Assembly (NCBI GenBank): GCA_023400985.1
Contig: JAEXEN010000016.1
Span: forward strand, 38,356 to 102,355
From: Bacillota bacterium
GTDB lineage: Bacteria > Bacillota > Clostridia > Christensenellales > CAG-138
Length of the DNA stretch: 64,000 bases
Direction of reading: 5' to 3'
Of the stretch, positions 32,648 through 38,678 are shown piece after piece. A program made the position numbers and the translations under genes. The stretch's first letter is position 1; each line of letters opens with the position of its first letter. Below the pieces are notes generated by a model that was not told the DNA's origin, searched no databases, and was given only the letters and a program-made list of their open reading frames with translations.

Positions 32648-33832
32648 ATGCTTCGCGCCGTCAATTGCTTTGGTGAAACGCATCCTTCCGGCGGGCCCGG
32701 GCTTTTCGTGTCCGGTACGCTCGAGCAAAATGCCGCCGCGCTCGCGGAGGAATACCGCTCCAAAGCGCAGCTTGTTTACCTCGACCCGCCTTTTTGTACG
32801 GGCGCGCGCTTCATGATGGGCAAAGCGCTCGAGAAAACCGCCGCCTACGACGATATGCTCGACGCCGAAGCGTTCATGGCGCTTATGCGCCTGGCGCTCA
32901 CGACATGCAAGGAAATGCTCGTGCCGTCGGGAAGCATCTATGTGCATATCGATTACCGCATGGGCGCGCGTGTAAAGCTGTTGCTCGACGAGATATTCGG
33001 CGAGAACAGCTTCATGAACGAGATCGTATGGTCCTATAAGTCCGGCGGGCGCTCCAAACGGTACTATTCGCGCAAGCACGATACCATTTTATTCTACAGG
33101 CGCTCCTCCAAGGTCTTTTTCGACATAACGGCAGTGGGCACGCCTCGTGGCGCGCAGCCTCGCAACCACATGAAACGCCGCATCGACGAAGACGGGCGCA
33201 TCTACTTTTCCATCCGCTCCGGCTCCAAAACCTACCGCTATTACGAGGATGCCCCCGTTTATCCGGGCGACGTTTGGGACGATATCGAACACATGCATCA
33301 ACGCGACCCCGAGCGTACAGGTTACGCCACGCAAAAACCCGAGGCGCTTTTAAAGCGTGTCATACTCGCCTCCTCCCGCGAGAACGACCTTGTGGCGGAC
33401 CTTTTTTCCGGCAGCGGCACCACCGCCGCCGTCTGCCAAAAGCTAAACAGGCGCTATCTCGCGCTCGATGCCTCGCCCCTTTCTTTATTGACCTTCCGCA
33501 AACGACTGTTGCTCGCGGCGAGCGCTGCTTCTTTTTTAGAAAAAAGCCATGAAATGCGCGTGCGCTACCACGAATTTCCACGCCTCGCGACGGAACCCAA
33601 GGTAGTTTTCACGGAGGGAAAAGGCGCAAAGCGTATCGTTTATGAGGGCGGCGCCGAGCTCTCCTACCTCGCCGCGGGGCGGTTGGAGGAAGGCATCTTC
33701 CACCCCGAGGAGTATCTCTTCTCCCCGAAAGCGGGCGATTTTCTCGCGCTCGATAAAGGCGCTTTTTCATTTTTGCAAGCTTGCGATACGCAGGGACAAA
33801 TGGGATTTTTCAGCATGGAATGCGGTCAATAG
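32648..33832 (+). CDS. Solitary beta-class DNA methyltransferase
   Basis: A 394-residue amino-methyltransferase acting on adenine-N6 or cytosine-N4. The motif order is beta-class: catalytic motif IV LVYLDPPF (residues 43-49) comes before the SAM-binding motif I DLFSGSGTTAA (251-261), with TQKPEALLKR between. The target-recognition stretch between them is short. About 120 residues follow motif I, more than expected and unlike the rest. ATG follows GGGAGG. No restriction endonuclease or specificity gene is adjacent, so it is an orphan, perhaps regulatory or a remnant of a type III system. It is a single-gene unit flanked by terminators. Confidence 0.88.
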   Translation: MLRAVNCFGETHPSGGPGLFVSGTLEQNAAALAEEYRSKAQLVYLDPPFCTGARFMMGKALEKTAAYDDMLDAEAFMALMRLALTTCKEMLVPSGSIYVHIDYRMGARVKLLLDEIFGENSFMNEIVWSYKSGGRSKRYYSRKHDTILFYRRSSKVFFDITAVGTPRGAQPRNHMKRRIDEDGRIYFSIRSGSKTYRYYEDAPVYPGDVWDDIEHMHQRDPERTGYATQKPEALLKRVILASSRENDLVADLFSGSGTTAAVCQKLNRRYLALDASPLSLLTFRKRLLLAASAASFLEKSHEMRVRYHEFPRLATEPKVVFTEGKGAKRIVYEGGAELSYLAAGRLEEGIFHPEEYLFSPKAGDFLALDKGAFSFLQACDTQGQMGFFSMECGQ

Positions 33833-33868
33833 GTTGATTAAGGCGTAATCGGTACGGTGCAATAAACA

Positions 33869-33908
33869 AGAAGCAGATGTCAAAACAAACATCTGCTTCT
33901 GTTTTTTC
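33869..33908 (+). terminator. Terminator after the methyltransferase gene
   Basis: Perfect 12-bp arms (AGAAGCAGATGT) around eight bases, followed by GTTTTTTCT. Confidence 0.9.
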
Positions 33909-33922
33909 TAGCATGACCGCTA

Positions 33923-33963
33923 TTGACAAACCGCCTACTACGTAATACTATATAGTCGTAGTA
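33923..33963 (+). promoter_or_regulatory. Promoter and inverted-repeat operator of the PadR-ABC operon
   Basis: TTGACA (33923-33928), 17 bases, TACTAT (33946-33951). Perfect arms TACTACG (33936-33942) and CGTAGTA (33957-33963) bracket the -10 box, with an inner ACTATATAGT palindrome. Position and symmetry suit repression by the PadR product encoded 38 bases downstream. Confidence 0.75.
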
Positions 33964-34000
33964 AGTAATACATGATATCTGTTATACAGAATAGCAAGGA

Positions 34001-34342
34001 GTGATTGTACTGGAAAACCTAACAGAAATGCTCAAAGGCGTGCTGGAGGGCTGTGTCCTTGAAATAATAGGCCGCAAAGAAACCTACGGTTACGAAATCA
34101 CGCGACGGCTGAACGCCCTTGGCTTCACAGATGTTGTGGATGGAACGGTATACACCATCCTGGTCCGGCTTGAAAGAAACAAGCTGGTTGAGGTCACCAA
34201 AAAGGCCTCCGACATGGGACCGCCGCGCAAGTTTTTCGTGCTTAACGACATGGGATGCGAGGAACTGCGGAAGTTCTGGGAAAAATGGGAGTTCGTCGCG
34301 TCAAAAATCAACCAATTAAAGGAGGAACAATCGAATGTCTGA
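34001..34342 (+). CDS. PadR family transcriptional regulator
   Basis: A small winged-helix repressor of about 110 residues: LKGVLEGCVLEIIGRKETYGYEI, VDGTVYTILVRLERNKLVE and the wing KKASDMGPPRKFFVLNDMG. A C-terminal helix forms the dimer arm. The start is odd: GTG 34001 overlaps the AAGGAG ribosome site, whereas CTG 34010, eight bases downstream of it, would give the usual MENLTEML beginning; an ATT lies between. It is the first gene of a four-gene operon and overlaps the DUF1048 gene by eight bases. It probably represses the exporter until an inducer arrives. Confidence 0.9.
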   Translation: MIVLENLTEMLKGVLEGCVLEIIGRKETYGYEITRRLNALGFTDVVDGTVYTILVRLERNKLVEVTKKASDMGPPRKFFVLNDMGCEELRKFWEKWEFVASKINQLKEEQSNV

Positions 34343-34706
34343 GTTCTTCGATAACTATTTCAATATCAAAAAAATGATTGAGAGTAAACGCGAATATAAA
34401 CAACAGATGGCAAGGGTAGAGGCTCTACCTAAAGACTATCAATATGTATTTAAGAAAATTCAGAGCCACATGTGGATGTTCGCGGCTGGTTCCGGCTATG
34501 ACATGATGAAGATCCATTATGACCTGATAGAATTGTTCGAGGCTGGCGCAGCGGATGGCAAGCATGTTTTAGAGATTACCGGCGAGGACGTGGCCACATT
34601 CTGCGACGAGCTTCTGCGCAACGCCAGAACATACACGGAAGATTGGCGTGAGGCGCTTAACCGTGACATACTGAAAAAGCTCGGAAAGGATAAGGATTCT
34701 AAATGA
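34335..34706 (+). CDS. DUF1048 family protein
   Basis: A 123-residue soluble helical protein with the DUF1048 pattern: N-terminal FFDNYFNIKKMIESKREYK, central MWMFAAGSGYDMM and IELFEAGAADGKHVLEITGE, then FCDELLRNARTYTEDWR. The family is typically encoded next to PadR regulators and ABC exporters in Bacillota, as here, and its function is unknown. It overlaps the PadR gene by eight bases and the ATPase gene by four, so all are translationally coupled. It could modulate PadR or the transporter. Confidence 0.85.
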   Translation: MSEFFDNYFNIKKMIESKREYKQQMARVEALPKDYQYVFKKIQSHMWMFAAGSGYDMMKIHYDLIELFEAGAADGKHVLEITGEDVATFCDELLRNARTYTEDWREALNRDILKKLGKDKDSK

Positions 34707-35464
34707 AAAACCTCGCAATTCAAGTAAACGGGCTGCAAAAGTCCTTCAAGAAACTTCATGTCTTGAGAGGCGTGGATTTCGAGGTGGAAAAAGGCAGTAT
34801 TTTCGCCCTGCTCGGCTCCAACGGCGCGGGCAAGACAACGATTATCAGAATCCTCGCGACGCTTCTGAAACAGGACGGCGGAACCGCGGCCGTAAACGGC
34901 TTCAACGTCGCGGCAAAGCCCGGCAATGTGCGCCAGTCCATCAGCTTGACAGGACAATTCGCCGCCGTAGACGAGATATTGACCGGGCGAGAAAACCTTA
35001 TTATGATCGCCAAGCTGCGGCATCTCAAAAACCCACGTCAGGTCGCGGACGATTTGCTGAAACGCTTCGGCCTGTCCGACGCTGCCGACCGCAGGGTTTC
35101 CACCTATTCGGGCGGTATGCGCCGCAGGCTCGACATCGCCATGAGCCTTGTGGGAAAACCTCAGCTTATTTTCCTCGACGAGCCGACTACAGGGCTTGAC
35201 CCCGAAGGACGCATCGAGGTTTGGCAGACTGTAAAAGAGCTTGCTAGTAATGGCACAACGGTGTTTCTGACCACGCAATATCTGGAGGAAGCTGAGCAGC
35301 TTGCGGATCGAATCGCCATCCTGCATGAAGGGAAAATTATCGCGGGCGGCACCCTTGAGGAACTGAAAAAGCTGTTCCCGCCCACAAAGGTGGAGTATGT
35401 GGAGAAACAGCCGGCGTTGGAGGAAATATTTCTTGCAATCATCGGCAAGAAGGAGGAAAAGTAA
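34703..35464 (+). CDS. ABC transporter ATP-binding protein (drug-exporter type)
   Basis: A 253-residue nucleotide-binding subunit with Walker A GSNGAGKTT, signature YSGGMRRRLDIAMSL, Walker B LIFLDEPTTGLDPEGR, and the TTQYLEEAEQL switch region where Gln replaces the usual His (TTQ for TTH). That Gln is common in DrrA-like daunorubicin-type ATPases. It is coupled by ATGA to the DUF1048 gene and is directly followed by the permease. It most likely exports a toxic compound sensed by PadR. Confidence 0.92.
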   Translation: MKNLAIQVNGLQKSFKKLHVLRGVDFEVEKGSIFALLGSNGAGKTTIIRILATLLKQDGGTAAVNGFNVAAKPGNVRQSISLTGQFAAVDEILTGRENLIMIAKLRHLKNPRQVADDLLKRFGLSDAADRRVSTYSGGMRRRLDIAMSLVGKPQLIFLDEPTTGLDPEGRIEVWQTVKELASNGTTVFLTTQYLEEAEQLADRIAILHEGKIIAGGTLEELKKLFPPTKVEYVEKQPALEEIFLAIIGKKEEK

Positions 35465-36235
35465 ATGGAAACCGTAAGGAAGCACTTTTTCAGCGATATG
35501 AGCGTTATGCTTGGGCGTTCCATGCGCCATATTACCCGTAGCATGGATACCATTATCACGGTTTGCATCACGCCGATTGCGATGATGCTGCTGTTTGTAT
35601 ATGTGTTGGGCGGCGCCATTCAAACCGGCACGGATAACTATGTGAACTACCTACTGCCCGGCATTCTGCTGATGTCGATTGCGAGCGGCATTGCCTATAC
35701 GTCTTACCGTCTGTTTATGGATATGCAGCGGGGCATCTTCGAACGGTTCCACTCCATGCCGATTGCGCGTTCGGCCCCGCTGTGGGGGCACGTACTGACC
35801 TCGCTGGTATCCAATGCGATTTCGGTTGTTGTCATCATTCTTGTAGCGCTGATTATGGGTTTCCGTTCGTCGGCGGGAGTATTGTCATGGATTGCTGTGG
35901 CCGGGATACTGGCGCTATTTACGCTGGCCTTGACATGGGTCGCGGCGATTGCCGGACTATCTGCAAAATCAGTGGATGGCGCAAGTGCCTTTTCCTACCC
36001 GCTTATCTTCCTTCCGTTTATCAGCTCGGCGTTTGTGCCTACTGATTCGATGCCGCCGGTTGTCCGTGCTTTTGCCGAAAACCAGCCTGTGACTTCCATC
36101 GTCGATGCGATCCGCTCCCTGCTGGCGGGACAGTCCGTCGGAAAAGATATTTGGGTTGCGCTTGCATGGTGCATGGGTATCCTGATTGTTGCCTATATTT
36201 TTGCAATGCGGGCTTATAAACGCCGGGCAGCATAA
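35465..36235 (+). CDS. ABC-2 permease of the PadR-regulated exporter
   Basis: The 256-residue membrane subunit has six helices: an amphipathic start (FFSDMSVMLGRSMRHITR), FERFHSMPIARSAPLWGHV between helices 2 and 3, and FVPTDSMPPVVRAFAENQPV before the last helix, as in DrrB-type permeases. The start codon follows the ATPase stop with no gap (TAAATG). The AAGGAGGAAAAG in the end of the ATPase gene supplies its ribosome site. It is the last gene of the operon. Confidence 0.92.
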   Translation: METVRKHFFSDMSVMLGRSMRHITRSMDTIITVCITPIAMMLLFVYVLGGAIQTGTDNYVNYLLPGILLMSIASGIAYTSYRLFMDMQRGIFERFHSMPIARSAPLWGHVLTSLVSNAISVVVIILVALIMGFRSSAGVLSWIAVAGILALFTLALTWVAAIAGLSAKSVDGASAFSYPLIFLPFISSAFVPTDSMPPVVRAFAENQPVTSIVDAIRSLLAGQSVGKDIWVALAWCMGILIVAYIFAMRAYKRRAA

Positions 36236-36253
36236 AGCTATGATATGATCTGA

Positions 36254-36296
36254 AGGCGGTAACTTTGAGTTATCAAAGCTGCCGCCGTATTTTTTA
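36254..36296 (+). terminator. Terminator of the PadR-ABC operon
   Basis: GGCGG..CCGCC outer and ACTTTGA..TCAAAGC inner stems with a GTTA loop, followed by TATTTTTT. Confidence 0.8.
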
Positions 36297-36329
36297 CTTC
36301 TCAGCGTAGGATGAAATATAACCAATCGC

Positions 36330-36358
36330 TTGACACGGGCGAACTCAGGGCATAAAAT
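36330..36358 (+). promoter_or_regulatory. Promoter of the leader-peptide/ThrRS-domain locus
   Basis: TTGACA (36330-36335), 17 bases, TAAAAT (36353-36358). The start of transcription would be about 36365, some 23 bases before the leader peptide ATG. Confidence 0.75.
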
Positions 36359-36387
36359 ATCCTAAACTATACTGAAGAGGTAATACC

Positions 36388-36423
36388 ATGTACCGTTTGT
36401 TTGCAACCGTCACTACCGTCTAA
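36388..36423 (+). CDS. 11-residue leader peptide MYRLFATVTTV
   Basis: ATG at 36388 has GAAGAGG seven bases upstream and lies directly behind a near-consensus promoter. The frame encodes MYRLFATVTTV and stops with TAA at 36421. Three of the last five residues are Thr (codons ACC, ACT, ACC). It is followed by mutually exclusive hairpins ending in a terminator, the classical arrangement of attenuation by ribosome stalling. The downstream product is a threonyl-tRNA synthetase domain, so the Thr codons may sense charged tRNA-Thr. Drug-induced stalling, as before some resistance genes, is the alternative. Translation is unproven. Confidence 0.55.
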   Translation: MYRLFATVTTV

Positions 36424-36448
36424 GGCCGCTCCGTTGTTTGCTGCATAC

Positions 36449-36545
36449 GCAGCCTGCGACAGGGGCGATCCCCATTGTCGTGTGGCTGCAAGGATACATA
36501 CCACCTTGCAAATTAAGCTTTGCAAGGTGGTATGTTTTTTATTTT
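36449..36545 (+). promoter_or_regulatory. Attenuator: competing hairpins and terminator
   Basis: Hairpin A (36449-36489) has stems GCAGCC/GGCTGC, CGACA/TGTCG and GGGG/CCCC. An antiterminator can form between TGCAAGG (36487-36493) and CCTTGCA (36504-36510). The terminator (36496-36535) has arms ACATACCACCTTGCAAA with their complement and a run TTTTTTATTTT. The antiterminator uses bases of both hairpin A and the terminator, so the three cannot coexist. A short CTGC..GCAG hairpin at 36441-36452 competes with A. Confidence 0.65.
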
Positions 36546-36568
36546 AAAAAAGGGAGGTGTTTGCTCCG

Positions 36569-36640
36569 ATGAAAAAGAGAATGCCGCTGCGCCGCTTTGA
36601 GGAGCGGCTTACCGCGTGCCTCGTTTGCCGTTCAAAATAA
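36569..36640 (+). CDS. 23-residue ORF between attenuator and ThrRS-domain gene
   Basis: ATG at 36569 follows GGGAGG at about 9 bases. The product begins MKKRMPLRRFEERLTACLVC and ends RSK. It is basic with two cysteines and resembles no known family. It may be a second leader, translated to open the structure before the next gene (25 bases downstream), or a relic of a deleted gene start. Evidence is limited to the ribosome site and position. Confidence 0.35.
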   Translation: MKKRMPLRRFEERLTACLVCRSK

Positions 36641-36664
36641 AATCGGAAATGAGGAGAAAAGAAT

Positions 36665-36892
36665 ATGAAACCGTATAACGTGGAAAACATGCGCGGCAAG
36701 ATCAAAAAATACCGGCTCGAAAAGGTACCCTATCTTCTCGTAGTCGGCGATGCGGAAGCCAAAGAAAATACATTTTCCGTCCGCGGCCGGCAAGAAGGCG
36801 CGTTAGGGAAAATGGATATTGCCGCACTGTGCGAATATTTAAAGCCGCAGATCGAGCTCGGCGTGCCAAGGTGCATTCTGGACGACGAGTAA
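36665..36892 (+). CDS. Free-standing threonyl-tRNA synthetase anticodon-binding domain
   Basis: The 75-residue product matches the C-terminal half of the ThrRS anticodon-binding domain: MRGKIKKYRLEKVPYLLVVG, DAEAKENTFSVRGRQEGALG and KMDIAALCEYLKPQIE correspond to the K-I-R-x-A-x3-x-V-P-Y-M-L-V-V-G-D and later R-x-x-x-x-x-L-G-x-M elements. Catalytic, editing and TGS parts are absent. It has its own GAGGAG ribosome site and a strong terminator behind it, so it looks expressed rather than merely left over. It might bind tRNA-Thr and act as a regulator, or be the end of a deleted thrS whose attenuator survives upstream. Confidence 0.75.
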   Translation: MKPYNVENMRGKIKKYRLEKVPYLLVVGDAEAKENTFSVRGRQEGALGKMDIAALCEYLKPQIELGVPRCILDDE

Positions 36893-36901
36893 AATCAATA
36901 A

Positions 36902-36948
36902 CGCACAGCGGGGCGTATGCATTTTCAATGCATACGCCCCGCTGTGCG
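36902..36948. terminator. Strong symmetrical terminator after the ThrRS-domain gene
   Basis: Twenty-one-base perfect arms starting CGCACAGCGGGGCGTATGCA with a 5-base loop, shared with the convergent TfoX-C gene. Only short A/T runs flank it. Confidence 0.75.
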
Positions 36949-36964
36949 AAAACAATAGGCAAAG

Positions 36965-37216
36965 TTATAAACTATGAAAAAATCTTTTCACATCCTGCTT
37001 CGTGCTTTCGGCAAGCTGCGTATCCTTTATACCCTCTATTGCGCCCTCCAAGCCATAAAGCATATGCAAACAAGCCCCGCCATCAATCAGCCGGATGCGG
37101 GCAAAAGCATCCTTGCTCCCCATTTCCGTAAGCTGTTCGGGCGTATAAACGCCTATGTCGTTCAGGTTCTTCTCCAGAACCTTGCCGACATTCGGCAGCG
37201 AAGATAAACTTCCCAT
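36965..37216 (-). CDS. TfoX C-terminal domain protein
   Basis: The 83-residue protein contains only the TfoX_C helix-hairpin-helix-like domain: LPNVGKVLEKNLNDIGVYT, PEQLTEMGSKDAFARIRLID and LYGLEGAIEG. In gamma-proteobacteria the full TfoX/Sxy protein activates competence genes, but single-domain copies in Bacillota have unknown roles, perhaps nucleic-acid binding. GGGGGA lies eight bases before the ATG. It is 13 bases downstream of rex, in the same direction, and probably co-transcribed with it. Confidence 0.88.
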   Translation of the reverse strand: MGSLSSLPNVGKVLEKNLNDIGVYTPEQLTEMGSKDAFARIRLIDGGACLHMLYGLEGAIEGIKDTQLAESTKQDVKRFFHSL

Positions 37217-37229
37217 TGAAACTGTCCCC

Positions 37230-37868
37230 CTACTCTTCCGCCGTATCCCTATGCGCCATTTTATAGGAAAGGCAGATGATGCTGTCGCTCATGTGCACCT
37301 GCTCGACGGGGACGGGGGCAACTACGTCCACGGGCGCGAAATTCCATATGCCGCCGATGCCTGCCGCCGCCATACGGTCGGCGATCTCCTGCGCGGCGCT
37401 GCGCCGCGCGGCGATCACGCCGATGTCCGCGCCGTTTTCGCGGATGTATTTCTCAAGCTGGTCGATGTGCAGCACGGGCTTCCCGTTGACCGAAGTGCCG
37501 ACGAGTTTTTCGTTGATATCGAACAGCGCCATTACGGCGAAGCCGTCTTTTTCAAAGCCCTCGAAATGCGCGAGCGCCTGCCCGATATTGCCCGCACCCA
37601 CGATGATGACGCGGTAATGGCCGTTGAGCGAAAGTATGCTCTTGATCTCATTTAGCAGCGTATCGACCCGATAGCCGTAGCCCTGCTGGCCGAAGCCGCC
37701 GAAGCAGTTGAAATCCTGCCGCACCTGCGAGGCGTTCAGGCGCATCCGCTGCGCGAGGGTTCCCGAGGAGATGCGTTCTACCCCGCTCGCCTTGAGCTGC
37801 AGCAGTTCTCGATAATAACGCGGGAGCCTGCGGATGACCGCTTCGGATACGCGTTCGGTCTGCATCAT
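37230..37868 (-). CDS. rex: Redox-sensing transcriptional repressor Rex
   Basis: Rex represses fermentation and respiratory genes and is released from DNA when NADH/NAD+ rises. The 212-residue protein has an N-terminal winged helix (SEAVIRRLPRYYRELLQLK, ISSGTLAQRMRLNASQVRQD, FNCFGGFGQQGYGY) and a Rossmann NAD(H) domain (VIIVGAGNIGQALA, ALFDINEKLVG). The C-terminal domain-swapped helix is present. Two adjacent ATGs (37868, 37865) follow AGGAGG; the second has better spacing. A Rex-like palindrome is seen at 27.8 kb, though not next to this gene. Confidence 0.96.
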   Translation of the reverse strand: MMQTERVSEAVIRRLPRYYRELLQLKASGVERISSGTLAQRMRLNASQVRQDFNCFGGFGQQGYGYRVDTLLNEIKSILSLNGHYRVIIVGAGNIGQALAHFEGFEKDGFAVMALFDINEKLVGTSVNGKPVLHIDQLEKYIRENGADIGVIAARRSAAQEIADRMAAAGIGGIWNFAPVDVVAPVPVEQVHMSDSIICLSYKMAHRDTAEE

Positions 37869-37889
37869 AATCCTCCTATTACGATCAAA

Positions 37890-38621
37890 TTAGCCTACCG
37901 GCCGGAACAGGTTTCCCATTTCGGTCTTTTCCCATTCACCGCTGACGCCGCAATGCGCCGCGCCGAGTTCCACATGCAGCATGGCGATGCCGCAATCGAG
38001 CTTTCCGAAACCGAAATTTTCGTTTGTACGGTACACGGCGATGCCGTTTTCGTCCGTCACAAACTCCCACGGCTGCGCATTTCTCGCGGAGGGCGCGAGC
38101 CGCGCGCATTCGAGCGCGCGCTGCTGCCATTCGGGAAGATCGATAAGCGCTGCCTGTGATAAGCCCGTAAGCTTATCGAGACCCTTGCGCGGACGGCCGA
38201 TATACTTCTGCGCCGGAACGCCAAACGCCATGACGATGGCAAGCTTTTCCCCGTCCTCGAGCTTGAGTTCCTTGAGCGCGGCCCTTTTGAATTGCGGAAG
38301 CCCCAGCCAGCAGGTCCCAATGCCCATCGCCGCGCATTCGAGCGCAAACGTTTCGCCTAGGTACCCCACCGTTTCCGGCTCGGCGCCGTTTGAAACGATG
38401 GCCGCCAAACAATCCGTGCCAGTGATGATCCCGTAGCTGAAAAGCGAACGGGTAAAAAAGGTCTCGCTCCGCAAAAGGGTGATGCGCACGCCGCGTACGC
38501 TCAGAAGGTTCGCGGTTTCCCAAAGCGACTTCATGTCTTCCTCGGAGGGTGCGCCTCCGTACTTGCGCACCGAAAACCGCTGTCCTACCGCATTGTACCA
38601 GCGTTCCATATTCTGTTCCAT
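37890..38621 (-). CDS. Nitroreductase-family protein (TM1586-like)
   Basis: A 243-residue flavoprotein-like protein. The first half has YNAVGQRFSVRKYGG and the second half ARLAPSARNAQPWEF, the conserved FMN-contacting segment of nitroreductases. A tandem layout (two half-domains in one chain, GYLGETFALECAAMGIGTCW in the middle) is typical of the putative nitroreductase TM1586 family. The substrate is unknown; it is probably an NAD(P)H-dependent oxidoreductase. ATG 38621 has GGGGGA upstream; an in-frame GTG at 38648 would add nine residues. It lies between uvrA and rex. Confidence 0.85.
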   Translation of the reverse strand: MEQNMERWYNAVGQRFSVRKYGGAPSEEDMKSLWETANLLSVRGVRITLLRSETFFTRSLFSYGIITGTDCLAAIVSNGAEPETVGYLGETFALECAAMGIGTCWLGLPQFKRAALKELKLEDGEKLAIVMAFGVPAQKYIGRPRKGLDKLTGLSQAALIDLPEWQQRALECARLAPSARNAQPWEFVTDENGIAVYRTNENFGFGKLDCGIAMLHVELGAAHCGVSGEWEKTEMGNLFRPVG

Positions 38622-38678
38622 GCCGTCGTCCCCCAACCCCCGGAGCACGCTAAAACTTCCCTTGCCCGCCCCGGCGCC

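Noticed and set aside
36424..36545. T-box riboswitch ahead of the ThrRS-domain gene (AAGGTGG at 36523-36529)
   Set aside because: The T-box core with ACCGCG is missing, and the GGTGG lies in the terminator 3' arm. A leader-peptide attenuator fits better.
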